This document shows positions 8,223 to 15,514 of a DNA stretch of 23,876 bases, piece after piece. Where the stretch lies: assembly GCF_946478805.1 (NCBI RefSeq), contig NZ_CAMLDC010000035.1, positions 1 to 23,876 of the forward strand, read 5' to 3'. Under the pieces are notes generated by a model that did not search any database, was not told the origin of the DNA, and saw only the letters and a list, made by a program, of their open reading frames with translations. A program made the position numbers and the translations under genes. Origin of the DNA: an uncultured Fluviicola sp. (GTDB lineage Bacteria; Bacteroidota; Bacteroidia; Flavobacteriales; Crocinitomicaceae). How positions within the stretch are numbered: position 1 is the first letter of the stretch; every line of letters begins with the position of its first letter.

Positions 8223-9131
8223 TTATTCTTCATTCCGAACTTTAATTTTAGTGCTTAATTCACGAAACTTCAAAATTTCTTGATTGTTAGCTATTGTGAT
8301 AAGTCCTTTTTCTGCTTCAATTAAGTCTTCAAAAATACTATCAGTTTTATCAAAATCTTTGTAATCAATCTTTGATTCTTTGACTCTTTGCTTGAATAAA
8401 TAACTGTCATTTAATCTCATATATGCATTTGTAGTTAAATCCAATAAACTCAAAACATCATTAATATCATGTTGATCGCTTTCTTGGTGTTTTTGACCGA
8501 TTAAATGCATGAATCCCATATAGAATTGCTCTTTAAAATCATCTATTGACTCAAATGTTTCATTATTGGATTTCATCTCTGTAATAACATCAATGAATAT
8601 TTTTTCATCTCTAGCAATGTGTTTTGATAAATTTATTGTTTGTGAGAAAATGAAATTTACAGATTCATATACTCTATAAAGACATGGATAATCAGTGTAA
8701 ATTTTTGATGCTTGCTCTGAGTTTTGTCTTAAAAGAAAATTATATTGACTTAACAGCTCTGTATGAATAGAAATTGTTATTGGGGGGAAGTCTTCATCAA
8801 TATTATTTTCAAGTTCTTCTAAACTAATAGTATTGTTAATAAGAAAGTATTTATTAAAAATCTTAGAAAGTGTTCGATCTAAGTTTTTTGAATAAATAAC
8901 ATTTGATACAATCTCATGAGTTATGTCATATGACAGTAGATTATTTAGATTGATACTATTGTACTGGTAACTTATTAAAATATTCCTAATATTCTTAGTG
9001 TATTCATCTCTCTTTCCTGATTTGTAAAGTCTGTAAGCACTATATAGGGTAAGTGTAGAAATAATTACTCCAAGAGTTGTGGATATATCTGACAAATCAG
9101 ATAAAGTTAAATTATGATTAAGTATTTTCAT
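8223..9131 (-). CDS. AT-rich membrane-anchored protein of unknown function
   Basis: I take ATG 9131 (302 residues); a TTG at 9161 would add 10 residues. One N-terminal membrane helix at about 15-34 (T-T-L-G-V-I-I-S-T-L-T-L-Y) is followed by a basic stretch (K-S-G-K-R-D-E-Y) and about 260 predicted helical, highly charged residues, rich in N, I, E and K. No catalytic motif is visible. The arrangement of one membrane anchor plus a large helical cytoplasmic domain is common in accessory and defence proteins, but it is not diagnostic. It is the upstream gene of a two-gene operon with 7342-8220 (2-bp gap). Composition is very AT-rich (15 G/C in 8881-8940), in contrast to 32 of 60 in 9421-9480 just beyond, which suggests horizontal acquisition. 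Confidence 0.72.
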   Translation of the reverse strand: MKILNHNLTLSDLSDISTTLGVIISTLTLYSAYRLYKSGKRDEYTKNIRNILISYQYNSINLNNLLSYDITHEIVSNVIYSKNLDRTLSKIFNKYFLINNTISLEELENNIDEDFPPITISIHTELLSQYNFLLRQNSEQASKIYTDYPCLYRVYESVNFIFSQTINLSKHIARDEKIFIDVITEMKSNNETFESIDDFKEQFYMGFMHLIGQKHQESDQHDINDVLSLLDLTTNAYMRLNDSYLFKQRVKESKIDYKDFDKTDSIFEDLIEAEKGLITIANNQEILKFRELSTKIKVRNEE

Positions 9132-9178
9132 CAGTAATAGTGTTTCAGTTATCTGCCGCAAAGTAGTATTTATTTTGA

Positions 9179-9188
9179 TAATTGGAGC
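9179..9188 (+). repeat. Right copy of 10-bp direct repeat TAATTGGAGC
   Basis: This is identical to 7268-7277 and in the same orientation. It lies 47 bp upstream of the chosen start of the membrane-anchored gene. AT-richness falls off just beyond it. Confidence 0.5.
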
Positions 9189-9351
9189 AGATGTGGGTAC
9201 TTCTTTAGAGAAAATTAGTTTGTCCTCCTCTCCAGCGCCTATGCTAGAGCTTCAGCACCAGCATAAAAGGGGGAATCAGATCTGCGTTCTTCTGCGGGAG
9301 ATAGTAAGTGGAGCAACTAAACCGATTTACCCGACATTCCTGCATTTTATA

Positions 9352-9383
9352 TTGGTTTCCCGCGCTTTTCCGTCGTAATTTTG
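9352..9383 (+). promoter_or_regulatory. Bacteroidota-type promoter of the T9SS nuclease gene
   Basis: TTG (9352-9354), a 21-bp spacer and TAATTTTG (9376-9383) match the Bacteroidota -33/-7 consensus (TTTG or TTG, 17-23 bp, TAnnTTTG). Only four bases separate the -7 box from the ATG at 9388, so transcription may start at or next to the start codon, giving a leaderless mRNA. Confidence 0.6.
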
Positions 9384-9387
9384 TACC

Positions 9388-11130
9388 ATGAAATACGCTT
9401 TATTTGCTCTTTTAATGACTGTTGGAATGGCCGCTTCGGCACAGACTGTTCCGCTTCGCATTGTTTCCTACAACCTGTTGAACTTCCCCAACGGAAGAAA
9501 CGATTGTGGCTCGGGGAATGTAAACCTTCCCAACCGGTCGGACTCCTTGCGCAAGACGATGCAGTATCTCCAGCCCGATATTTTTGTAGGGTGCGAGATC
9601 CAAACGGAAGCAGGATGTGACAGTGTATTGAACCGGACTCTGAACGTATTCGGAACAACGCATTACCAGCGTGCCCAATGGGTCAATAATTCCTTTGGCG
9701 GCGACCTGCAGAATATGTTGTTTTATAATTCCGCCAAACTCACTTTGAAAGAACAACGCATCGTTCAAACCTCTCCGCGCGATATCAGTCACTACATTTT
9801 GTATGTGAATGACGCTACTTTGCCACAACATCACGACACCTGTTTCATTGAAGTATTCATGTGTCATTTGAAAGCGGGTAGTGCGACCTCGGACTTGAGC
9901 GACCGGGCGGCACAAACGCAGTTGCTTCGTTCGGTCCTGGATGGAAGGCCGCAAGGACGTCATCTCTTCGTTTGCGGAGATTTGAATACCTATCGAAGTA
10001 CGGAAACGGGTTACCAGAACCTGGTAAGCGGGGGAACAAATTTTCTGAAAGATCCCTTGAACATGCCCGGAAACTGGACGACAAACAGTTCCTTTGCAGC
10101 CATTCATACGCAATCGCCGCGGGCAAGCGGTTCCACGGATTGTGGCGTTACGGGCGGATTGGATGACCGCTTCGACCACATCATCGTGTCGCAAAACGTG
10201 ATGAACGGAGCGAATCTCCTGCAATACAACGCTGCTTCCTACAAAGCGATCGGAAATGATGGAAATCACTACAACCAAAGCATCTTATCCGGAACCAATT
10301 CCCAATATCCCGATTCGGTGGTGCGCGCGCTGTATTATTCTTCCGACCATTTACCGGTGAAACTCGATATGACTGCTACCATCCCGACGAATAACGGATT
10401 GAACCTGACATTGACAATGACCGGAGGCGCTTGTCAGACAGGCGGAACGAGTGTGACTGTTCATCCCAACTTGGGCCAGGCTCCTTATACTTTTCAATGG
10501 GATGCAAATGCCGGTTCACAAACAACTGCTACCGTGAATAACCTGCCCGGGGGAAGTTATTGCGTGATTGTTACCGACAACAACGGATTGACGGACCAGG
10601 TTTGTTTCGAAGTGCCGGCGACAAGTGTATTGAACGTGAATTCCTTCGACGGAATGGATTACGGAACGTGCAACGGGCAAGCTTTTGTGGTGGTTTCCGG
10701 AGGTGCAACGCCATATACGTATCAATGGAACGATCCGCAGAATCAGACTACTTCCACTGCGAGCAATTTGTGTGCGGGAACGTATACTTGTGTAGTGACG
10801 GATCAGAACGGATGTAACACAAGTGTGCAATCCACTATTTTCTCGAATACGACCTCTTTGGCAGAATTATTTGCTGGAATGGAATTTCCCCTTTACCCGA
10901 ACCCGGCAAGTGAAAGCATCACGATCCGCTATGAAAACAACGTGGAGTTAGGAAAGGTGAATCTTAGAATTTTAAGTGTTTCCGGGGAAGAAGTCCAAAC
11001 GCAATCAATTGATTTTTCAACGACCAATGAAGCCACGATTTCCTTGGATGAGTTTCAAAATGGGGTTTATTTTGTAGAGCTGAGTAAAGACGGGGCAGTG
11101 GTAAGGAAGCTTTTTATTAAGAAGACATAA
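9388..11130 (+). CDS. T9SS-secreted endonuclease/exonuclease/phosphatase family protein
   Basis: 580 residues: signal peptide (1-19, ending A-S-A-Q), catalytic EEP domain (about 21-328), two SprB-type repeats, and a type A T9SS sorting domain. Active-site landmarks are S27-Y-N29, E70 (V-G-C-E), H160 (C-H-L-K-A-G), D198-L-N200 (C-G-D-L-N), D260-x-x-D263-H, and S319-D-H321-L-P. These are the metal and catalytic positions of DNase I/exonuclease III-like enzymes. The repeats at about 345-410 and 415-485 share P-Y-T-F-Q-W / P-Y-T-Y-Q-W and G-S-Y-C-V-I-V-T-D / G-T-Y-T-C-V-V-T-D. The C-terminus starts L-Y-P-N-P-A-S-E-S (502-510) and ends V-V-R-K-L-F-I-K-K-T. The protein is probably an extracellular nuclease for scavenging DNA, attached or released by the T9SS; phosphodiesterase activity on other substrates is possible. 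Its stop codon lies inside the first unit of a 7-bp tandem array. Confidence 0.93.
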   Translation: MKYALFALLMTVGMAASAQTVPLRIVSYNLLNFPNGRNDCGSGNVNLPNRSDSLRKTMQYLQPDIFVGCEIQTEAGCDSVLNRTLNVFGTTHYQRAQWVNNSFGGDLQNMLFYNSAKLTLKEQRIVQTSPRDISHYILYVNDATLPQHHDTCFIEVFMCHLKAGSATSDLSDRAAQTQLLRSVLDGRPQGRHLFVCGDLNTYRSTETGYQNLVSGGTNFLKDPLNMPGNWTTNSSFAAIHTQSPRASGSTDCGVTGGLDDRFDHIIVSQNVMNGANLLQYNAASYKAIGNDGNHYNQSILSGTNSQYPDSVVRALYYSSDHLPVKLDMTATIPTNNGLNLTLTMTGGACQTGGTSVTVHPNLGQAPYTFQWDANAGSQTTATVNNLPGGSYCVIVTDNNGLTDQVCFEVPATSVLNVNSFDGMDYGTCNGQAFVVVSGGATPYTYQWNDPQNQTTSTASNLCAGTYTCVVTDQNGCNTSVQSTIFSNTTSLAELFAGMEFPLYPNPASESITIRYENNVELGKVNLRILSVSGEEVQTQSIDFSTTNEATISLDEFQNGVYFVELSKDGAVVRKLFIKKT

Positions 11131-11165
11131 GACATAAGACATAAGACATAAGACATAAGACATAA
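11124..11165 (+). repeat. Six tandem copies of GACATAA
   Basis: Six perfect 7-bp units occupy 11124-11165. The first unit encodes the final codons and the TAA of the T9SS nuclease gene. Related, inverted units (GTCT every 7-8 bp) run from 11244 to 11278, up to the stop codon of the convergent SRPBCC gene, so the whole spacer could fold on itself. Confidence 0.9.
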
Positions 11166-11216
11166 GATTTTACTTAAAGAACTTTCTTGGTCTTCTGTCT
11201 GAATTAGTCTTAGGAG

Positions 11217-11252
11217 TCAAGACCGGTTGGTTTTACCCAAATCAAGTCTTGA
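11217..11252. repeat. Palindromic 36-bp core, copy 1
   Basis: The ends TCAAGAC (11217-11223) and GTCTTGA (11246-11252) are complementary, with an inner TTGG...CCAA pair. A second copy at 11929-11964 matches at 31 of 36 positions in the same orientation. It lies between the convergent nuclease and SRPBCC genes and could act as a terminator or be a dispersed element. Confidence 0.75.
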
Positions 11253-11280
11253 ATCTCCTGTCTTACGTCTAAAAGTCTTT

Positions 11281-11820
11281 TTAAGACTCGATCATCTTTT
11301 TCATATTCCCCAATCCCTCGTCAAAATCCTTTCCGATTGCATTTTCCATGTTGAAGAAAAGCATGAAAGCATTGAAAGGCCATGGAGTTTTACTGGTAAA
11401 TCCCCAGGCAACACGTGTGTGTTCGTCTCCTTCAGAAGCTACGGTAAAGTAAGCATTGGAGACACTTCTCATCGGTTTCATGAAACGCAGTTCGTTCTCA
11501 ATTCGCTGGTTCGGGATCAGTTTCATGATCTCTTGTTCCCCTTCACCGACTTGTTTATGCTGGCTTTCCCATTTGGAAATGAAACCAACCGTTTTATCCG
11601 TACCGATGTAGGTTGTTTTCATGTTTGGATCTGTCCGGGCCCATTTGCTCCATTGGTTCTGCTTTTCCAGCGAGGTCAGGAAATCATATGTTTCAGGTAG
11701 TGGTTTGTTGACTGTAATGGTTCGTTCAACTGCAAAGTCTTTCTTGCTTAGAGCAGCAATAATCAACACCAGGGCAATCAATCCGCCGATCGCACCTAAA
11801 ATAATCCAGACAATCATCAT
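11281..11820 (-). CDS. Membrane-anchored SRPBCC (START-like) family protein
   Basis: 179 residues from ATG 11820. One N-terminal membrane helix (about 3-25, I-V-W-I-I-L-G-A-I-G-G-L-I-A-L-V) anchors a single SRPBCC/polyketide-cyclase-like domain. That domain starts at V-E-R-T-I-T-V-N-K-P (32-41) and continues with Y-D-F-L-T-S-L-E-K-Q-N-Q-W-S-K-W, the usual first strand and helices. The C-terminal long helix ends G-K-D-F-D-E-G-L-G-N-M-K-K-M-I. The fold binds hydrophobic ligands; the ligand here is unknown. The gene is convergent with the T9SS nuclease and stands alone. Copies of one intergenic palindromic element lie on both sides of it. Confidence 0.88.
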   Translation of the reverse strand: MMIVWIILGAIGGLIALVLIIAALSKKDFAVERTITVNKPLPETYDFLTSLEKQNQWSKWARTDPNMKTTYIGTDKTVGFISKWESQHKQVGEGEQEIMKLIPNQRIENELRFMKPMRSVSNAYFTVASEGDEHTRVAWGFTSKTPWPFNAFMLFFNMENAIGKDFDEGLGNMKKMIES

Positions 11821-11856
11821 ACGCTTTAAATTTTTAGGTAAATAAACAACTTTTTA

Positions 11857-11891
11857 TAAGACTTCAGACGTAAGACAAGAGACCAAAGACT
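11857..11891 (+). repeat. Degenerate 7-bp array related to TAAGACA
   Basis: Five consecutive heptads, TAAGACT, TCAGACG, TAAGACA, AGAGACC and AAAGACT, all keep GAC at positions 4-6. They are a degenerate form of the GACATAA array at 11124. Inverted units (GTCT at 11958, 11965, 11972 and 11980) follow and reach the stop codon of the HD-domain gene. Confidence 0.75.
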
Positions 11892-11928
11892 TTATTTGCT
11901 CAATCAAAGTCATCTTTGGTTTTAGAAT

Positions 11929-11964
11929 TCAAGACTAGTTGGTTTCACCAATATCAAGTCTTGA
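11929..11964. repeat. Palindromic 36-bp core, copy 2
   Basis: This is the same element as 11217-11252: TCAAGAC and GTCTTGA arms in the same positions, with five substitutions, all inside the loop. It lies between the start of the SRPBCC gene and the end of the HD-domain gene. Confidence 0.75.
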
Positions 11965-11984
11965 GTCTCATGTCTTTTAGTCTT

Positions 11985-13241
11985 TTAATGTCTGATAACC
12001 GGGTAACACAAACAATACTTCTCTACCGGTTGCGCCAATGCGGAAATATTCAGGTTGTCGGAAGCCTTAGAAACGTCGATCGTCTGTCCGTCCTTCATCA
12101 ACAAATTGATTGTCTGTTTCACCTGGCTGTATGCATTATTAGAAAGCAATTCGGAGTAAACGAAATAACTGATCTCTTCATCGTCCAGCTGGTATTGCGT
12201 CCGCACCAATTCCTTCTCCATCAGGATGCGGTCGGGACTGAACGGTTCCTTTGCTATTTCCACTTTATGCAGGTTGCGATTGACCAAATTCGTTGAAAGG
12301 ATCGATAACACTTTGTCGGAATGATTTTGCCACACTTTCACCGCTCCCATGATGTCATAATCATCCAGTTCTGCGAAAGTCTTCAGAATCTCCGGATTCG
12401 TTTCAAAATCCACTTTCTGGATATCCCGGCCCATGAAGAACAATAAAGCCGGACTGCCAAACAGTTCCTGACCATCCCGGATCAGTTTCTTCGCCCTGCG
12501 CAAAATATTGATCAGCATGAATTCGCCTGAAACAACTGTTTTATGCAGGTAGACCTGCCAATACATAACCCGTCGGGCAACGAGGAATTTCTCAATGCTG
12601 TAAATTCCTTTTTCATCGATCACCAATTGGTCGTTGTGAACGTTCAGCATTTCGATGATCCGTTCGGTTCCTACAATTCCTTCCGAAACACCGGTGAAGA
12701 AACTATCGCGGGTCAGGTAATCCAAACGATCCATGTCCAACTGACTTGAAACCAGTTGGTAAAGGAATGTCTTGTGGTATTTGTTGGCGAAGATCATCAA
12801 GGCGCGCTCCAGGTCGTCCGAGTTTTCAGGGAAATCCCGTTTCAATGCTTGAATGAAATAATAGGAAATCTGTTCGTGGCTGACGTTTTTGACAATGTCG
12901 TATTCCAAAGCGTGGCTGAACGGACCGTGACCGATATCGTGCAACAAAATTGCCACCATGACCGCGCGTTCTTCCTCTTCTGTAATTTCGTGTCCTTTTC
13001 TGCGGATTACTGCAACAGCCTGCGACATGAGATGCATGGCGCCGATTGCATGATGAAAACGCGTGTGCAAAGCTCCCGGGTAAACCAGGTGCGTCATTCC
13101 CAATTGCTTGATCCTTCTGAGTCTTTGAAAGAACGGATGCTCCACCAAATCGAAAATAAATTCGTCGGGAATTGAAATAAAACCATAAACGGGGTCGTTG
13201 ATGATTTTCTTTTTATTATTTCGATGTGTGTTTGTACGCAA
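11985..13241 (-). CDS. HD-domain phosphohydrolase (dGTPase/SAMHD1-like)
   Basis: 418 residues if translation begins at TTG 13241. No ATG lies between the upstream in-frame TAG and the conserved I-I-N-D-P-V-Y-G-F segment (13-21), so a non-ATG start seems real. The HD metal site is clear: H63/H64 in T-R-F-H-H-A-I-G, H101-D102 in L-H-D-I-G-H-G-P-F-S-H, and D171-R-L-D174-Y-L-T-R-D. This pattern is typical of deoxynucleoside triphosphate triphosphohydrolase relatives. The cytoplasmic enzyme probably removes triphosphate from nucleotides, but the substrate is untested for this Bacteroidota clade. It is divergent from porX with only 51 bp between starts. Its promoter appears to overlap the beginning of porX, so expression of the two genes may be linked. 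Confidence 0.9.
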   Translation of the reverse strand: MRTNTHRNNKKKIINDPVYGFISIPDEFIFDLVEHPFFQRLRRIKQLGMTHLVYPGALHTRFHHAIGAMHLMSQAVAVIRRKGHEITEEEERAVMVAILLHDIGHGPFSHALEYDIVKNVSHEQISYYFIQALKRDFPENSDDLERALMIFANKYHKTFLYQLVSSQLDMDRLDYLTRDSFFTGVSEGIVGTERIIEMLNVHNDQLVIDEKGIYSIEKFLVARRVMYWQVYLHKTVVSGEFMLINILRRAKKLIRDGQELFGSPALLFFMGRDIQKVDFETNPEILKTFAELDDYDIMGAVKVWQNHSDKVLSILSTNLVNRNLHKVEIAKEPFSPDRILMEKELVRTQYQLDDEEISYFVYSELLSNNAYSQVKQTINLLMKDGQTIDVSKASDNLNISALAQPVEKYCLCYPVIRH

Positions 13242-13269
13242 TTGAATACCTTTATAAATAATCTAATAT

Positions 13270-13303
13270 CAAAGCTAATTAATCTTTAGGATATGCAAGC
13301 AAA
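13270..13303 (-). promoter_or_regulatory. Promoter of the HD-domain gene, overlapping the porX start
   Basis: On the minus strand TTTG (13303-13300), a 22-bp spacer and TAGCTTTG (13277-13270) fit the Bacteroidota consensus exactly. The -33 box lies inside the first codons of porX (start 13293). The leader to the TTG start would be about 20-25 bases. Confidence 0.6.
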
Positions 13304-14840
13304 GATTCTGTGGGCAGATGACGAAATGGAGTTCCTGAAACCGCATGTACTCTTTTTGGAGGCAAAAGGATACAGTGTAGAACTCATTAACAACGGTAGT
13401 GAAGCTGTCGAGAAATGCCAGGAGAACAATTACGATATTGTCTTCCTGGACGAGAATATGCCTGGTATTTCCGGATTGGAAACATTAGCCCGGATCAAGG
13501 AAATCACCCCGATGACCCCGGTTGTCATGATCACGAAAAGTGAGGAAGAATCCATTATGGAAGAGGCGATCGGAAGTAAGATCGCGGATTACCTGATCAA
13601 ACCGGTAAATCCCAATCAGTTGCTTTTATGCCTGAAGAAGAACCTGGATCACCGCAAATTGGTTTCCCAAAAGACCAATTCAAATTACCAGCAGGAATTC
13701 CGCCACTTGGGAATGCAGCTCAACGGCCGGTTGGATGCAGAAGAGTGGAAGGATGTGTTCAAGAAACTGACCTACTGGGATTTGGAATTCAAGGGAATTG
13801 AGGACCAGGGAATGCGCGAGATATTGAATGCACAACGAAAAGAGGCGAATGATTTGTTTTGTCGCTTCATTGAAAATAATTACGAAGATTGGTTCAACGG
13901 TCAGGAGGAAGCTCCGGACATGGTGCATCACTTGTTGAAAGAACAGGTTTTTCCTTTGCTGAATGAGAAAGATCGTGTTTTCCTGATGGTGATCGACAAT
14001 TTGCGCTATGACCAATGGCAAGTCCTGAAACCGATCATTTCCAATTTCTTCACCATCGAAAAGGAAGAAATCGTTTATTCTATCTTACCGACAGCGACAC
14101 ATTACGCCAGAAATGCCTTGTTTGCAGGACTGATGCCTTCTGAAATTGAAAAGCGTTTTCCAAAACAGTGGTTAAACGAGGACGATGAAGGCGGTAAGAA
14201 CATGCATGAAGCGACTTTCCTGGAAGGGAATCTGAAACGCAACGGGAAAGATGTCAAATGGTCATACCATAAAATCACCAACCTGGAAGCAGGTAAAAGA
14301 TTGGTGGACCAGTTCCATACCTTGTGGGATAACCAACTGAATGCGATTGTTTACAATTTCGTAGATATGCTTTCACATGCCCGCACCGAGATGGATATGA
14401 TCAAGGAATTGGCCGCGGATGAAGCTGCTTACCGTTCATTGACGCTTTCCTGGTTCGAACATTCCCCTTTACAGGAGATGTTCAAGAAAATTGCCGAAAA
14501 AGGTGGGAAGGTTGTCATTACAACGGATCATGGAACGGTTCGTGTGACCAATCCGGTGAAGATTGTCGGTGACCGCAGTACGAATACCAACTTACGATAC
14601 AAGACAGGACGTAACCTGAGCTATAAGGACAAAGAAGTGTTTACGGTGAAACATCCGGATAAGGTAGGACTTCCTAAGTCGAGCCTGTCGGCTGAGTTTG
14701 TCTTTACCAGGGAGCAGGATTATTTCGTCTATCCCAATAATTACAACCACTTCGTGAATTATTACAACGATACATTCCAACATGGAGGAATCTCGATGGA
14801 AGAATTATTGATTCCCTTCATTATTCTTCATTCGAAGTGA
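13293..14840 (+). CDS. porX: PorX, T9SS response regulator with PglZ-type domain
   Basis: 515 residues, the usual PorX length. The N-terminal receiver (1-120) has D9-D10, phospho-acceptor D53 (F-L-D-E-N-M-P-G), T81 and K103 (L-I-K-P). The C-terminal PglZ/alkaline-phosphatase-like domain has D235 (V-I-D-N-L-R-Y-D), the P-T-A-T-H-Y-A-R segment (266-273) expected to hold the nucleophile threonine, D358 and H362 (D-M-L-S-H-A-R), D412-H413 (T-T-D-H-G-T), and H497 (F-Q-H-G-G). In Porphyromonas and Flavobacterium, PorX works with the kinase PorY to control type IX secretion genes, and its PglZ domain is reported to cleave phosphodiester substrates. No PorY is in the window; the kinase at 17625 is of another family. 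The 3' end overlaps tsaE by 4 bp. Confidence 0.95.
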   Translation: MQAKILWADDEMEFLKPHVLFLEAKGYSVELINNGSEAVEKCQENNYDIVFLDENMPGISGLETLARIKEITPMTPVVMITKSEEESIMEEAIGSKIADYLIKPVNPNQLLLCLKKNLDHRKLVSQKTNSNYQQEFRHLGMQLNGRLDAEEWKDVFKKLTYWDLEFKGIEDQGMREILNAQRKEANDLFCRFIENNYEDWFNGQEEAPDMVHHLLKEQVFPLLNEKDRVFLMVIDNLRYDQWQVLKPIISNFFTIEKEEIVYSILPTATHYARNALFAGLMPSEIEKRFPKQWLNEDDEGGKNMHEATFLEGNLKRNGKDVKWSYHKITNLEAGKRLVDQFHTLWDNQLNAIVYNFVDMLSHARTEMDMIKELAADEAAYRSLTLSWFEHSPLQEMFKKIAEKGGKVVITTDHGTVRVTNPVKIVGDRSTNTNLRYKTGRNLSYKDKEVFTVKHPDKVGLPKSSLSAEFVFTREQDYFVYPNNYNHFVNYYNDTFQHGGISMEELLIPFIILHSK

Positions 14841-15253
14841 AAGAATTGATTGCACATAACCTGGATGATATTCCATTTGTAGCCAAAGAATTGTTGGAAT
14901 ACATGGGGAATCGGAAAGTCGTGGCATTTTATGCGGAAATGGGTTCGGGAAAAACGACACTCATTTCTGCTGTTTTAAGAGCTATGGGCATCGAATCTTT
15001 GGAAGGTTCCCCTACGTATTCCCTGGTGAATTCGTATGAATCTCCCTATTTTGGAGAAGTGATGCATTTCGATATTTATCGCATGAATTCGTTGGAAGAA
15101 GCGATGGATGCAGGAGTGGAAGAATTACTTTATTCCGGGGCGACTTGTTTTGTGGAATGGGCAGAAATCATCGAGCCTTTGTTGCCGGAAGATGTGGTGA
15201 AGGTCCGGATCGCCATCAACGAATCGGGGGAGCGGTTGATTCAGCTCAGTTAA
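14837..15253 (+). CDS. tsaE: TsaE, tRNA threonylcarbamoyladenosine biosynthesis ATPase
   Basis: 138 residues. It starts with GTG at 14837, overlapping the TGA of porX in a GTGA junction, which points to translational coupling. The P-loop is A33-E-M-G-S-G-K39-T-T. Then come the TsaE switch-like G-S-P-T60-Y-S-L-V-N-S-Y-E, H77-F-D79-I-Y-R, and F-V-E107-W-A-E. Length and motif order are those of the family. TsaE works in the cytoplasm with TsaB and TsaD to install t6A37 on ANN-decoding tRNAs. The neighbour order porX, tsaE, alanine dehydrogenase is, from memory, common in Bacteroidota, which suggests core chromosome here. Confidence 0.95.
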   Translation: MKELIAHNLDDIPFVAKELLEYMGNRKVVAFYAEMGSGKTTLISAVLRAMGIESLEGSPTYSLVNSYESPYFGEVMHFDIYRMNSLEEAMDAGVEELLYSGATCFVEWAEIIEPLLPEDVVKVRIAINESGERLIQLS

Positions 15254-15321
15254 ACAGGCTTTCTCCATATAAATCTCCCAAAATTTTGATCTTCGAAAAT
15301 TTTAGAATTCGATAATTCGCT

Positions 15322-15341
15322 TGTTCGCATCTTTGCGAACA
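15322..15341. repeat. Strong 8-bp hairpin with TCTT loop
   Basis: TGTTCGCA (15322-15329) and TGCGAACA (15334-15341) pair perfectly around a four-base loop. No T-tract follows. It lies 69 bp after tsaE and 173 bp before alanine dehydrogenase. Confidence 0.7.
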
Positions 15342-15352
15342 GATTTGATGTT

Positions 15353-15383
15353 AATCAACTGATTTTTAATTAGTTGATTTTTT
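15353..15383 (+). terminator. Probable intrinsic terminator after porX-tsaE
   Basis: AATCAACT (15353-15360) and AGTTGATT (15372-15379) form an 8-bp stem with an 11-base loop, running into six T residues (15378-15383). The stem is AT-rich, so termination may be partial. It would separate porX-tsaE from the alanine dehydrogenase gene. Confidence 0.5.
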
Positions 15384-15482
15384 AAGTTTAGCGAAATTAC
15401 TTTTTGAATTCGACAGGTAAAGCCACTTGAAATTTTTATAGAATGTCTTTATCGATAGCATCATCCATATTCCTTTTTTTCG

Positions 15483-15490
15483 TATCTTCG
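15483..15490 (+). promoter_or_regulatory. Possible -7 box of the alanine dehydrogenase promoter
   Basis: TATCTTCG lies 24 bp before the ATG at 15515. The same octamer serves as the likely -7 box of the helicase gene. No clear TTTG is seen at the -33 distance, so confidence is limited. Confidence 0.4.
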
Positions 15491-15514
15491 TTTGGCTAAA
15501 ATTGGATACGAATC

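Noticed and set aside
6203..9326. 9-bp direct repeat TAAACCGAT at 6203-6211 and 9318-9326 as possible attachment sites of a larger island.
   Set aside because: A 9-bp match between two flanks of about 300 bp is expected by chance roughly one time in three, and the PLD gene inside has ordinary composition.
9412..10278. 288-codon minus-strand open frame opposite the T9SS nuclease.
   Set aside because: It lies wholly opposite a well-supported coding region, has no recognisable domain and is best explained as a shadow frame.
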